Assembly: GCF_002814235.1 (NCBI RefSeq)
Contig: NZ_PHSU01000042.1
Location: 62,001-126,000, forward strand
Source: Pseudomonas sp. QS1027
GTDB taxonomy: Bacteria > Pseudomonadota > Gammaproteobacteria > Pseudomonadales > Pseudomonadaceae
Reading direction: 5' to 3'
Length of the DNA stretch: 64,000 bases
A program made the position numbers and the translations under genes. Every line of letters begins with the position of its first letter. Position 1 is the first letter of the stretch. Shown piece after piece: positions 45,500 to 54,982 of the stretch. A model generated the notes under the pieces. That model saw only the letters and a list, made by a program, of their open reading frames with translations, made no database searches and was not told the origin of the DNA.

Positions 45500-46360
45500 A
45501 TGACACCTATCGATCTGGGCGAAGGCGATGCTGGCTTCGTACTCGGCTCGGGTCCGGTCGGGATCTTGCTGATCCACGGCCTGACCGGCACCCCGACGGA
45601 ACTCCGTCGGGTGGCCCAGGGCCTGGCCAAGAAGGGCAACTGCACGGTTTACGTGCCGACCCTGGCCGGGCACTGCGGCGGCAACGAAGACCTGCAGGCC
45701 ACCGGCTGGCTGGACTGGTATGAAGGCGTACGCAAGACGTTCGTGGCAGTGAAACAACGCCACGAACAGGTTTTCGTCGGCGGCCTGTCCATGGGTGCGG
45801 TGATGTCCATGTACATGGCCTCCGAGCACCCGGGCCAGATCGCCGGGCTGCTGATGTACTCGACCACCCTGCGCTACGACGGCTGGAGCATTCACAAGCT
45901 GGCGTTCCTGACGCCGTTGCTGATGAAGATCCCGTTCGGCGTGCACATCTGCCGTTTCGAGGAAAAGCCGCCGTATGGCATCAAGAACGAACGCCTGCGG
46001 GCCATCGTCGAGCGCCAGATGAAAGCCGGCCAGAGCAGCGATGCGGGGCTGTTGACCATGGAAGGCATCACGGTGCGCGAACTGCACCGGATGAACGCCG
46101 TGGTCATGCGCCGCATGCCGTCGATCAAGACCCCGGCCCTGGTGATCCACTCCATCGAGGACGACATCACCAGCCCATGGAACGCCGACTACGTCGAGCG
46201 TCACCTGGGTGGTCCGGTGACCAAGGTCATGCTCGACAACTGCTATCACATGATCACCGTCGACCTGCAATACAAGGAAGTGATCGAGCTGAGCGCCGAC
46301 TACGTCGAGCGTTTGAGCGGCATCTCGAGCGAGCCTGAAGCACAGCGGCAACAGGCCTAA
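45500..46360 (+). CDS. alpha/beta hydrolase, carboxylesterase/monoacylglycerol-lipase type
   Basis: A 286-residue cytoplasmic hydrolase. The oxyanion motif is ILLIHGLTGTPTELRR, the nucleophile Ser97 in VGGLSMGAVMSMYM, with the acid in SIEDDITSPWN and the histidine in NCYHMITVD. It resembles Est30-type carboxylesterases. ATG at 45500 is used; a GTG two codons earlier overlaps the aminotransferase stop and is possible. It may release or transfer an acyl group in the operon's pathway. Confidence 0.87.
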   Translation: MTPIDLGEGDAGFVLGSGPVGILLIHGLTGTPTELRRVAQGLAKKGNCTVYVPTLAGHCGGNEDLQATGWLDWYEGVRKTFVAVKQRHEQVFVGGLSMGAVMSMYMASEHPGQIAGLLMYSTTLRYDGWSIHKLAFLTPLLMKIPFGVHICRFEEKPPYGIKNERLRAIVERQMKAGQSSDAGLLTMEGITVRELHRMNAVVMRRMPSIKTPALVIHSIEDDITSPWNADYVERHLGGPVTKVMLDNCYHMITVDLQYKEVIELSADYVERLSGISSEPEAQRQQA

Positions 46361-46371
46361 GGAAAGACCCC

Positions 46372-47496
46372 GTGATCAGCGCCCAAGCCTTCTCGACCAT
46401 CGAGGCTATCGACCGTAACGCCTGGAACGATTGCTTTGTCGGCGTCCTGGAGAATTGGGAGTATTACCTGGCGGTGGAGAAAGCCGGCATCGAAGACTTT
46501 GAATGGCGCTACCTGGCGCTGTTCGAAGACGGTCGTTTGCTGGCGGTCGCCCCCGCCTTCCTGACTTCCTACAAACTCGACACCACGGTGCAGGGTTTGG
46601 TTAAACGCATCACCGGTTGGATCAATCGATTCCTGCCAGGATTGCTCGAATTTCCGCTCTACGCCATCGGCTCGCCGGTGGCGGAGCGCTGCACCGCCGG
46701 AACGGCCAGCCATGTGCCGCCGGTACGGCGCCAGGCCCTGCTCGGACAGTTGCTCGCCCTGGCCCGCGATGACGCCCGGCAATTGGGCATCCGCCTGATC
46801 GCCGTCAAGGACGCCCCCAGCGACGACAACGACTGGAGCCGCAGCTGCAAGGCCGCCGGCTACCAGGCCATGCCCAGCCTGCCCAACGCGCTGTTGCCGA
46901 TCCCGTTCGGCTCCATCGACGCCTACCTGGGGACCCTGGACAAGACCACCCGCAAGGACCTGCGGCGCAAACTGCGGCTGCCCGGGCCACGGATCGAATG
47001 GCGACGCAACATCGACGATGTGCTGCCACGGATCATGGACCTGTACCAGGCAACGCTGGCCCGTAGCGAGCTGCAATTCGAACGGCTACCGGCGGGTTAC
47101 TTCACCAATGTGCTCGAACACATGGACGAACGCGCGGCCTGCGTCCTGTACTGGGCCGGCGACCGCCTCGTGGCGTTCAACCTGGTGCTGTTCGACGGCG
47201 ACCGCCTGATCGACAAGTTTTTCGGGCATGAGGTGAACCAAAGCCGCGAACCCAATCTCTATTTCCGCAATTGGCTGGCCAATGTCGAGTACTGCATCCG
47301 CCACCAGATTCCGGTCTACGAGTCCGGGCAGGCCGGCTATGCCAGCAAGATTCGCCTGGGATGCAGCTTCCAGGGCAACAATATGTTTTTCCATCATCGC
47401 AACTGGCTGATCAACAATGTCCTCAGAGGGGTCAAACTGTTGGTTCGCCCGGATCGATTCGACCCTGCCATGTCTGCTGCAATAAGCGAAACCTGA
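46372..47496 (+). CDS. GNAT-family (BioF2/FemAB-like) acyltransferase, GTG start
   Basis: A 374-residue protein of the large GNAT group that includes FemAB/BioF2-like enzymes. GSIDAYLGTLDKTTRKDLRR and DRLVAFNLVLFDGDRLIDKF with GHEVNQSREPNLYFRNWLAN are characteristic stretches. GTG is preceded by AAGGAAAG. Such enzymes attach acyl or aminoacyl groups to amines. The stop overlaps the sensor kinase start by one base, tying the enzyme genes to the regulatory genes in one transcript. Confidence 0.8.
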   Translation: MISAQAFSTIEAIDRNAWNDCFVGVLENWEYYLAVEKAGIEDFEWRYLALFEDGRLLAVAPAFLTSYKLDTTVQGLVKRITGWINRFLPGLLEFPLYAIGSPVAERCTAGTASHVPPVRRQALLGQLLALARDDARQLGIRLIAVKDAPSDDNDWSRSCKAAGYQAMPSLPNALLPIPFGSIDAYLGTLDKTTRKDLRRKLRLPGPRIEWRRNIDDVLPRIMDLYQATLARSELQFERLPAGYFTNVLEHMDERAACVLYWAGDRLVAFNLVLFDGDRLIDKFFGHEVNQSREPNLYFRNWLANVEYCIRHQIPVYESGQAGYASKIRLGCSFQGNNMFFHHRNWLINNVLRGVKLLVRPDRFDPAMSAAISET

Positions 47497-49286
47497 TGAC
47501 CACCACGCCAGAACGCCGCCGAAAACGACGCCCCTTCTCGATCTCGCGCTGGAGCGTGCAACGCAAGTTGCTGCTGGCGTTCTGGCTGGTCAGCGTGATA
47601 CCGACCATGATTGCCGCGGAACTGGCGGCCACTACCCTGTCGCAGATTTTCGACAGCAACGTGCGCATCTGGCTGCAAGAATCGACGAAGGTGGTCAAGG
47701 ACGAAATCAGCGAGATCAAGCGTTCCAACGCCCGCGTCGCGCAATTGTTCCTGCTCTACACCCGCCCGCCCAGCTCGCACCGGGCCGCCAAGCATGACAA
47801 GTTGACCGCCGACATCGCCGACGCCATGGGCATCGACCTGGTCGCGCTGGTGCGCACCCAGGATCACAAGGTGGTGTTCACCACCCAGCCGGATGACATC
47901 GTCTCGCAGATCAGCACCGCGCCGAATGCCGTGTTGCAGACCATCCAGGTCGCGGGCGTGACCACCGGCGTGGTGGTCTCGACCTTCGACACCACCCAGG
48001 ACGGCGTCGACTACCAGATGGTCATCGCCACCTACCTGGACAGCAGTTTCCTCAACAGTGTCGCCGACGTGCACTCCCTGGACCTGCGCCTGTACCTGGC
48101 CAACCCCCAGGGCTTCTCGGAAATATTCTCCACCCAGCGTTTCGAAGATCACCCCAGCAACGTGCCCGACAACATCACCGACAACCTGCGTGAAACCCGC
48201 CAGCCCAGCGAGGTCTTCACCAATCGCTACAGCGGCCTGTACTGGCCGATCTTCAACGACACCGGTGACCTGCAAGGGGTGATTTTCAGTGGCCTGCTGC
48301 GCCATACCAGCCTGGTCGGCCTGGTCAACCAGAGCAACCTGTTCATCCTGATTTTCATGCTCGGCTCGGTCTTGTCCCTGAGTGTCGGCTGGCTGGTCTC
48401 GCGGCGCCTGACCCTGCCCTTGCGCGGCCTGGCCGAAGGCGTCAGCGCGGTGATCTCCGGCGACTACAACAAGCGTATCCCGGTGACCGGCAGCGACGAG
48501 TTGTCGGAACTGAGCCATACCTTCAACCACATGACCGAGCGCCTGGGCGAACTGCATCACCTCGAAGCCCAGTTGCGCCGTCGCGATCGCCTGCACGCCC
48601 TGGGCGAAGTCGCCATGGGCCTGGCCCACGAAATCCGCAACCCGCTGGGCATCATCAAGACCGCCACGCAGTTGCTGCACCGTCGCGCCAACCTGCCGGA
48701 CACCGACAAGCGTCACCTGGAATACGTGATCAGCGAAGTCTCGCGGATCAACGACCTGATCACCGAGTTCCTCGATTTCGCCAAGCCCAGCGCACCGATT
48801 CGCGCGCTCTACCCGGCCCGCGAGCTGGCCGAGGAAATCCTCGGTTTCTGCGCCCCGGAACTGGCGATCCACAATATCGACGCACAGATCGACGACCAGG
48901 CGCCCGGCGCCACCCTGTATGCCGACTCCCGGCAGCTGAAACAGGCCTGCCTGAACCTGATCCTCAATGCCATCGACGCCATGCCCAAGGGCGGGCGCCT
49001 GACCATTGGCATTACCAAGGACCCGCGCTACACCATCATCAGCGTGACCGACACCGGCCAGGGCATAGAACCGGACATGATCGAACGTATTTTCACGCCG
49101 TTCGTCACCACCAAGGCCTCGGGCACCGGCCTGGGCCTGGCGAAGGTCTATTCGATCATGGAAAACCATGACGGGCGTATCGAGTGCATCAGCGAAAAAG
49201 ATGCCGGCGCGACCTTCAACCTGTACATTCCGGCCCATGGTGGCGACCTGGACCACGAGGATGAGGAAGAAGACGATGACGCATAA
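47496..49286 (+). CDS. sensor histidine kinase with HAMP (NtrB/MifS-like)
   Basis: A 596-residue kinase. A helix at about residues 24-45 (LLLAFWLVSVIPTMIAAELA) and another at about 283-304 (LFILIFMLGSVLSLSVGWLV) bracket a periplasmic sensor of about 235 residues. HAMP (RRLTLPLRGLAEGVSAVISG) leads to HisKA with His378 in GLAHEIRNPLGIIKTA, then the ATPase (LNLILNAIDAMPKGG, TDTGQGIEPDMIERIF, GTGLGLAK). An acidic tail (DLDHEDEEEDDDA) ends the protein. It overlaps the acyltransferase by one base and the response regulator by 11. It probably senses the operon's product or substrate. Confidence 0.9.
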   Translation: MTTTPERRRKRRPFSISRWSVQRKLLLAFWLVSVIPTMIAAELAATTLSQIFDSNVRIWLQESTKVVKDEISEIKRSNARVAQLFLLYTRPPSSHRAAKHDKLTADIADAMGIDLVALVRTQDHKVVFTTQPDDIVSQISTAPNAVLQTIQVAGVTTGVVVSTFDTTQDGVDYQMVIATYLDSSFLNSVADVHSLDLRLYLANPQGFSEIFSTQRFEDHPSNVPDNITDNLRETRQPSEVFTNRYSGLYWPIFNDTGDLQGVIFSGLLRHTSLVGLVNQSNLFILIFMLGSVLSLSVGWLVSRRLTLPLRGLAEGVSAVISGDYNKRIPVTGSDELSELSHTFNHMTERLGELHHLEAQLRRRDRLHALGEVAMGLAHEIRNPLGIIKTATQLLHRRANLPDTDKRHLEYVISEVSRINDLITEFLDFAKPSAPIRALYPARELAEEILGFCAPELAIHNIDAQIDDQAPGATLYADSRQLKQACLNLILNAIDAMPKGGRLTIGITKDPRYTIISVTDTGQGIEPDMIERIFTPFVTTKASGTGLGLAKVYSIMENHDGRIECISEKDAGATFNLYIPAHGGDLDHEDEEEDDDA

Positions 49287-50673
49287 CGTTCTGGTGGTCG
49301 ATGACGAGCCCAAACTCTGCGACCTGCTGAGCTCGGCACTGAGCCAGAACGATATCCGGGTCTTCACCGCCGGCAACGGCCTGGAAGCCCTGGTGGTGCT
49401 GGAACAGGAAGACATCGATCTGGTCATCAGCGACTGGCGCATGCCCGGCATGGACGGGCCGCAGTTGCTCTCGGAGGTCAAGCTGCGTTTCCCGCAGTTG
49501 CCGGTCATCGTGATGACCGCCTACAGCACCGTGAAGAATGCCGTGCAATCGATGCGCAACGGCGCCTTCGACTATATCGCCAAGCCGTTCGACATCGACG
49601 AGCTGGACATCACCGTCAACAAGGCCCTGCAATTTCGCGACATCCTGCGGGACAACGCGCGCATGCGCGCCGAGCTTGACGAGCACCAGCAGATCGACAG
49701 CCTGGTGGGCGACAGCCCGACCTTCCGCCGGGTCCTGCAAGCCGTGGATTCGGTGCGCGAGAGCAACGCCACGATCCTGCTGACCGGTGAAAGCGGCACC
49801 GGCAAGGAAATGGTCGCCCGGGCCATCCACAAGCATGGCAACCGCGCCGACATGCCGTTTGTCGCGGTCAACTGCGCGGCAATTCCCGAAGGCTTGCTGG
49901 AAAGCGAGATGTTCGGCCATCGCAAGGGCGCCTTTACCGGGGCCGTTGCGGACCGCGTCGGGCGCTTTATGCAGGCCGACAAGGGCACGCTGTTTCTCGA
50001 TGAAATCGGCGACATGCCCCTGGCCTTGCAGGCCAAGATCCTCCGTGCACTACAGGAGAGGATCATCGAGCCGGTGGGCGATCCGCGCGAGCGCAAGGTC
50101 GATGTGCGAGTGATTGCCGCGACCAACAAGAACCTGCTGCAAGCGGTGGCCGACAAGGAGTTTCGCGAAGACCTCTATTACCGCTTGAACGTCTTCCCGA
50201 TTCCCCTACCCGCCCTGCGCGAGCGGGTCGAGGACATCGCGCCACTGGCCCGGCATTTCGCCCATACCCTGGGCGCCACCGCCGGCAAGCGCATCGACGG
50301 TTTCAGCGCGCAAGCCTTGCAGGCGATGCTCAACTACCCGTGGCCGGGGAATATCCGCGAACTGCAGAATTGCGTGGAACGGGCGACCATCGTCGCGGCC
50401 GGGCACGTGATCGAAGAGACCGACCTGCCGGCTTACCTGTTCGAGCCGACACCGCCCCAGAGCAGTGCCAATCCGCTGCCCGGCATCGCCCCCGGCCTGC
50501 CGAAGGACCTCGACGCGGCCCTGGCGGACGTGGAGAAGGCTTATATCCTCGCGGCCCTGCAGGAAAGCAATGGCGTGCAGGCAGCCGCGGCGCAGTTGAT
50601 CGGGATTTCCGAACGCAGCTTCTGGTATCGCCTGAAGAAGCTGGCGATCCACGTCGACAAGATCATCCGCTGA
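49276..50673 (+). CDS. sigma-54 response regulator, NtrC family (MifR-like)
   Basis: A 465-residue activator. Receiver: VLVVDDEPKLCDLL with phospho-Asp53 in LVISDWRMPGMDG and Lys in YIAKPFD. AAA+: Walker A GESGTGKEMVARAI, intact GAFTGA in FGHRKGAFTGAVADR, Walker B GTLFLDEIGDMP. A Fis-type helix-turn-helix closes the protein (GVQAAAAQLIGISERSFWYR). As a sigma-54 activator encoded at the end of an operon with a sigma-54 promoter (43341), it should control its own operon. It resembles MifR of P. aeruginosa from memory, not certain. Confidence 0.92.
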   Translation: MTHNVLVVDDEPKLCDLLSSALSQNDIRVFTAGNGLEALVVLEQEDIDLVISDWRMPGMDGPQLLSEVKLRFPQLPVIVMTAYSTVKNAVQSMRNGAFDYIAKPFDIDELDITVNKALQFRDILRDNARMRAELDEHQQIDSLVGDSPTFRRVLQAVDSVRESNATILLTGESGTGKEMVARAIHKHGNRADMPFVAVNCAAIPEGLLESEMFGHRKGAFTGAVADRVGRFMQADKGTLFLDEIGDMPLALQAKILRALQERIIEPVGDPRERKVDVRVIAATNKNLLQAVADKEFREDLYYRLNVFPIPLPALRERVEDIAPLARHFAHTLGATAGKRIDGFSAQALQAMLNYPWPGNIRELQNCVERATIVAAGHVIEETDLPAYLFEPTPPQSSANPLPGIAPGLPKDLDAALADVEKAYILAALQESNGVQAAAAQLIGISERSFWYRLKKLAIHVDKIIR

Positions 50674-50739
50674 AGCGGGTTCGGAAAACCCTGCATAACC
50701 TGTAGGAGCATGGCTTGGCGGCGATAACGATGAGTTCCC

Positions 50740-51732
50740 TCAGAGCTGTGCCCAACGACTGACATCCGCCTGATGCAGGCGCAGATACGGCAGCACCGCC
50801 GCCAGCAACGGCGCCTTGAACGCCTCCTGGAAACGATGGGCCAGCCCCGGGATCAATACCAGCTGACTGCCCTGGATATGCGCCGCCAGGTGCACGCCGT
50901 GCATCACCGGTAGCAATGGATCCGCCGTGCCATGGACCACCAGGGTCGGCACCCGCAGTTGATTGAGCAACGGCACCCGGCTCGGCTCGGCGAGAATCGC
51001 CATGATCTGGCGCTTCACCCCTTCCGGATTGAAAGCACGGTCATAGGACGCCGCCGCCTGCTGCAACAGCTTGCTGCGATCGTCGCGTACCTCGGGGCTG
51101 CCCAGGGCAGCCAGCAGATCGGCTTGCTGCTCGATCGCCACCTCACGGTTCGGCGCGCTGCGTCGCGAGAGCAACTGCACCAGTGCCGCACTCGGCGCCG
51201 GCAGGCCCTCGGCACCGGAACTGCTCATCACCAGGGTCAGGCTCTCGACCCGTTCCGGCGCCATCGCCGCTACGTGCTGGGCGATCATGCCGCCCATGCT
51301 CGCACCCAGTACATGGAACTGCTGGATCTGCAACGCATCCATCAGGCCCAGGGCATCGCCGGCCATGTCGGTCAGGGTATAAGGCGCCGCCACCGGCAGG
51401 CCGAGCTTGTAGCGCAATACCTCGAAGGTCAGGTTGGCGCTGGCCGGCGCCTGGCGCCAGGTGGACAGGCCGACATCGCGGTTGTCATAGCGAATCACCC
51501 GGAACCCCTGCTGACAGAGCGCGACCACCACCTCGTCCGGCCAGTGGATCAGTTGCCCGCCCAGGCCCATGACCAGCAGCAAGGCCGGATCCGAGGCACG
51601 CCCGATACTCTGGTAGGCCAGGCTGACGTTTTCCAGGTCGACCCGCTGGGTCGGAACATTGACATCGCATCTTGAAGCCGCAAAAGACGGCAGGCCGAAC
51701 AGCAGTGCGGCCAGGAAAATTACTACACGCAT
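50740..51732 (-). CDS. exported alpha/beta hydrolase
   Basis: A 330-residue hydrolase with a signal peptide ([20 protein letters not shown]). The oxyanion loop is [13 protein letters not shown], the nucleophile Ser in [15 protein letters not shown], the acid in [12 protein letters not shown] and the histidine in [12 protein letters not shown]. The ATG at MRVVIFLAA is chosen because it begins the signal peptide. It is divergent from metR, as in P. aeruginosa (PA3586). Substrate unknown; aromatic-peroxidase/epoxide-hydrolase-like relatives exist. Confidence 0.87.
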   Translation of the reverse strand: MRVVIFLAALLFGLPSFAASRCDVNVPTQRVDLENVSLAYQSIGRASDPALLLVMGLGGQLIHWPDEVVVALCQQGFRVIRYDNRDVGLSTWRQAPASANLTFEVLRYKLGLPVAAPYTLTDMAGDALGLMDALQIQQFHVLGASMGGMIAQHVAAMAPERVESLTLVMSSSGAEGLPAPSAALVQLLSRRSAPNREVAIEQQADLLAALGSPEVRDDRSKLLQQAAASYDRAFNPEGVKRQIMAILAEPSRVPLLNQLRVPTLVVHGTADPLLPVMHGVHLAAHIQGSQLVLIPGLAHRFQEAFKAPLLAAVLPYLRLHQADVSRWAQL

Positions 51733-51953
51733 GAAAACACCGAAACGCAGAACCCCATTGAGGCGCGAGTTTGATGTTATTTGTTCAACCGCGCTGCCAC
51801 AGTTCCGTGACAGTTTGATGAAGATTGCCGAGTGGCACCGGCTCCCACAGGCTCGCATCAACCCAGCGAGAGCGCTCCTGTCGACAGCCAGGGCAACATG
51901 AGACAAACTCATGCCCTGCCCGCCACTCACAAAATCTACTCATGGAGCCCCAG

Positions 51954-52871
51954 GTGCTGGAAATCCGTCACTTGAAAACCCTTCACGCGCTGCGCGAAGC
52001 CGACAGCCTGGTGGAAGCCGCCGAACGCCTGCACCTGACCCAGTCGGCCCTGTCCCACCAGTTCAAGGAACTGGAAGAGCGCCTGGGCATGCCGTTGTTC
52101 CTGCGCAAGACCAAGCCGGTGCGGTTCACCAGCGCCGGACTGCGCCTGCTGCAACTGGCCGACGCCACCTTGCCGCTGCTGCGCGGGGCGGAGCGGGATA
52201 TCTCGCGCCTGGCCGGTGGTACCGCCGGCCGTCTGCACATGGCGATCGAATGCCACAGTTGCTTCCAGTGGTTGATGCCGACCATCGACCAGTTCCGCGA
52301 TGCCTGGCCGGAAGTCGAGCTGGACCTGGCTTCGGGCTTTTCCTTCGCCCCGCTGCCGGCCCTGGCCCGTGGCGACCTCGACCTGGTGGTGACCTCCGAC
52401 CCGCTGGAGTTGGTGGGCATCACCTACGTGCCACTCTTCACCTATGAAGCCATGCTCGCGGTGGCCAACCAGCATGCGCTGGCCAACAAGCCTTATATCG
52501 TGCCCGAGGACCTGCTCAAGGAAACCCTGATCACCTACCCGGTGGAGCGCGACCGGCTGGATATCTTCACCCGTTTCCTCGAACCCGCGGACGTCGAACC
52601 GGCGCAGGTGCGCACCTCCGAACTGACGGTGATGATGATGCAACTGGTGGCCAGCGGCCGTGGTGTCTGCGGCATGCCCCATTGGGCGCTGCACGAATAC
52701 AGCTCGCGGGGTTACGTCAAGGCCAAGCGGCTGGGCGAGAAAGGCCTGTTCGCCACCTTGTATGCGGCAGTCCGCACCGACATGCTCGATGCGCCCTACA
52801 TGCGTGACTTCCTGCTGACGGCCAAGGACACTTCGTTCTCGACCCTCGATGGGGTCAGCGCGGTACGCTGA
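51954..52871 (+). CDS. metR: LysR-family transcriptional regulator MetR, GTG start
   Basis: A 305-residue LysR regulator that controls methionine genes with homocysteine as co-inducer. The winged helix-turn-helix is SLVEAAERLHLTQSALSHQF; GRLHMAIECHSCFQWLMPT is the MetR effector-domain hallmark. The GTG at MLEIRHLKTL is preferred over an ATG four codons upstream because GGAG lies six bases before it and the family begins with MLEIRHL or MIEVKHL. It is divergent from the exported hydrolase. Confidence 0.92.
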   Translation: MLEIRHLKTLHALREADSLVEAAERLHLTQSALSHQFKELEERLGMPLFLRKTKPVRFTSAGLRLLQLADATLPLLRGAERDISRLAGGTAGRLHMAIECHSCFQWLMPTIDQFRDAWPEVELDLASGFSFAPLPALARGDLDLVVTSDPLELVGITYVPLFTYEAMLAVANQHALANKPYIVPEDLLKETLITYPVERDRLDIFTRFLEPADVEPAQVRTSELTVMMMQLVASGRGVCGMPHWALHEYSSRGYVKAKRLGEKGLFATLYAAVRTDMLDAPYMRDFLLTAKDTSFSTLDGVSAVR

Positions 52872-52893
52872 AACCCCGCGGCGCCATGAAACA

Positions 52894-53310
52894 TCAGGCG
52901 CCTGGCACCCGCGAAGCACGATAAAACGGCAGGATCAGGTCCCGTGTCAATGGCGCGAGGAACAGGCCGCCATCACCGGCCGGATCGATCCAGACCACCT
53001 CTTCGATCTCGGCGGCGGGTTCCAGCGGTTCGTCGGTATGGACCCGGAACAGCTCGGCCACCACCTGGTGACCCGGCTCATTGGCCGCCGCTGCCGCAAA
53101 CTGGCCGAGGTAGGTCGCGGCAGTCGTGTCGATGACCAGCCCCAGCTCTTCTTCAAGTTCGCGGGCCAGGGCATGGACCGGTTGCTCATCGGCTTCGATC
53201 TTGCCACCCGGCTGCATGAAGGCCTGGGTACCACGTTTGCGCACCAGCAGGGTTCGACCGTCGGGGCCGATCAACAGGGCGGCGGCGATACGGATAGTTT
53301 TGCAGGTCAT
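52894..53310 (-). CDS. NUDIX hydrolase
   Basis: A 138-residue NUDIX enzyme. The Nudix box is GGKIEADEQPVHALARELEEELG (in two parts: PGGKIEADEQP and ALARELEEELGL), fitting GX5EX7REUXEEXGU. MTCKTIRIAAALLIGPDG is a typical first strand. It should hydrolyse a nucleoside diphosphate derivative; the specific substrate cannot be read. The start at MTCKTIRI is taken because the domain begins there; a GTG three codons earlier is possible. It is convergent with metR. Confidence 0.88.
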   Translation of the reverse strand: MTCKTIRIAAALLIGPDGRTLLVRKRGTQAFMQPGGKIEADEQPVHALARELEEELGLVIDTTAATYLGQFAAAAANEPGHQVVAELFRVHTDEPLEPAAEIEEVVWIDPAGDGGLFLAPLTRDLILPFYRASRVPGA

Positions 53311-53384
53311 GGGGATCACAACGGCCTTGGGAAAAGGCCGCAGGATCACATGGGCGGCGATGACCGTGCAATCATGAGAAGGTG

Positions 53385-54740
53385 CTATTCGGCCTGTTCC
53401 AACAACGCCAGGACTTCCTCCGGAATCTTGACGAACACACTGTACTTGGCGCCTTCCATGGATTCGAAGGCAATCAGCTTGTCCACCAGCGCCGCGCTGA
53501 GGACCTTGCCGGCGTTGAGCAGCAGCATGCCGTTGTCGGCATTGAGGTTGCGCGCCAGGATCATCCCGGCCACCAGCTCGCGGGTGCTCATGACCTTCAC
53601 CGACGGATCGCCCAGGGTCACATCGCTCAGGTACTCGGCGCAGACCTTGACGAAGTCCTCGACCAGGCCCGGGTCGTAGAGCTTGCCGGCGTACTTGCGA
53701 ATAAAGAGCAGCGCCTCGTCGCTGTTCATCTGCCGCTCGAGAATCAGGCCGCGCTGCAACTCGATGAAGTCCACCGCCAGTTTCAACACCCGCGACCCGA
53801 AGGGAATCCCCTCGCCCTTGAGGTGATCGGGAAACCCCGTGCCGTCCCAGCGCTCCTGGTGATGCAGAATCAACCGGGCCGCATCCTGCATCGGCTCCAG
53901 GGTCATCAGCAGCGACTCGCTCTGCTTCGGATAACCGCGATAACGGTCGCGATCGGTGTGGTGCAGCAGGTCGGCCGGCGCGCCCATCATGCTGTCGGTC
54001 CAACTCATCTTGCCGATGTTGTGCAGGGCCGCGGCCATGGCCAGGTCGCGGCTGGCCGCTTCATTCATGACATGGACCTTGCAGTAGATCTTGACCAGAT
54101 CGATGATCGCCCGGTTGGTCTGCTTGTCCTTGGGCAGACGCCATTCGACCATCCGCGAGAACACCTCGGCCGTGACGGCGTAGCTGCGCTTGAGTTCTTC
54201 ATAGGCCAGGTCGAGCATGTCGGCGGTCTGCTGGACTTCACTGGTGCGCGCGATCACGCGCTTTTCCAGGGTCGCATTGAGCGACTGCAACTGCCGGTTC
54301 TGCTCGCGGACCAACAGCTGCAAACGCTGGCGCTCACGCTCCGAGTGCTGGAAGGCCAGGCCCTGGGTGATGGTCATCAACAGCTCTTCATCGTTCCAGG
54401 GTTTGCTCAGGTAACGGTAGATCCGCCCTTCGTTGATCGCCTTGGCGATCATGTCCAGGTCGGCGTAACCGGTCAGCAGGATCCGCAGGCAGGCCGGATA
54501 CAGCTCATGAACCCGCGCCAGCAGAGTGGCACCGTCCATGTTCGGCATGCGCGCATCGCTGATCACCAGGTCGATGGGCTGCTCGGCCATGATCTCCAGG
54601 GCACGGGCACCGCTGTCGGCGAGGAACAGTTCGTAGCCCTGGCTGCGCAGCAAACGACGCAGGCTGTTGAGGATCGACTCTTCATCGTCAACCAGCAGAA
54701 CACGGGGTTTGATCACGACTTCAACTGTGGATTCATCCAT
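53385..54740 (-). CDS. response regulator with degenerate HD-GYP domain
   Basis: A 451-residue protein: receiver (VLLVDDEESILNSLRR; phospho-Asp in LVISDARMPNMDG; Lys in YLSKPWND), a coiled linker (EVQQTADMLDLAYEELKRS) and an HD-GYP-like output domain. The HD-GYP motifs are altered: HNIGK for HDIGK in AAALHNIGKMS, and GFP for GYP in HHQERWDGTGFPDHLKG. The missing HD aspartate makes phosphodiesterase activity doubtful; it may bind c-di-GMP or work as a scaffold. GAGG precedes the chosen ATG. It is divergent from the c-di-GMP operon by 238 bases. Confidence 0.87.
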   Translation of the reverse strand: MDESTVEVVIKPRVLLVDDEESILNSLRRLLRSQGYELFLADSGARALEIMAEQPIDLVISDARMPNMDGATLLARVHELYPACLRILLTGYADLDMIAKAINEGRIYRYLSKPWNDEELLMTITQGLAFQHSERERQRLQLLVREQNRQLQSLNATLEKRVIARTSEVQQTADMLDLAYEELKRSYAVTAEVFSRMVEWRLPKDKQTNRAIIDLVKIYCKVHVMNEAASRDLAMAAALHNIGKMSWTDSMMGAPADLLHHTDRDRYRGYPKQSESLLMTLEPMQDAARLILHHQERWDGTGFPDHLKGEGIPFGSRVLKLAVDFIELQRGLILERQMNSDEALLFIRKYAGKLYDPGLVEDFVKVCAEYLSDVTLGDPSVKVMSTRELVAGMILARNLNADNGMLLLNAGKVLSAALVDKLIAFESMEGAKYSVFVKIPEEVLALLEQAE

Positions 54741-54934
54741 GGAGCACCTCATGTCTGCGTCAGGCTTAGATCCAGGGACCTTTGAATAGCCGGCAGTCCC
54801 TGTCTTTTGCGCTAAGGGTAGATGTTCGACCATCAATTGGCATCATGTTTATCAGCAATCCAGCTCAGGCCGATCTATGCTGCAAGCAATCCAGCGTGCC
54901 ACAGCAAGCGTGGTTATCAGGAAAGGAACTCCGC

Positions 54935-54982
54935 ATGAACTCGGTACATCCCGCTGTCAGTGCGACCGGAGCCTTGCGATGA
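54935..54982 (+). CDS. possible 15-codon leader ORF coupled to the c-di-GMP enzyme gene
   Basis: ATG at 54935 with a strong GAAAGGAAC ribosome site opens a frame of 15 codons, MNSVHPAVSATGALR, whose TGA at 54980-54982 overlaps the ATG of the next gene (54979) as ATGA. The frame is also open further upstream, so it could instead be the tail of a longer or decayed gene. Translation through it should couple to the downstream gene. No sequence homology is claimed. Confidence 0.45.
   Translation: MNSVHPAVSATGALR

Noticed and set aside
47394-49508. 704-codon minus-strand frame across the sensor kinase
   Set aside because: Antisense shadow; the plus strand has all kinase motifs and overlapping neighbours.
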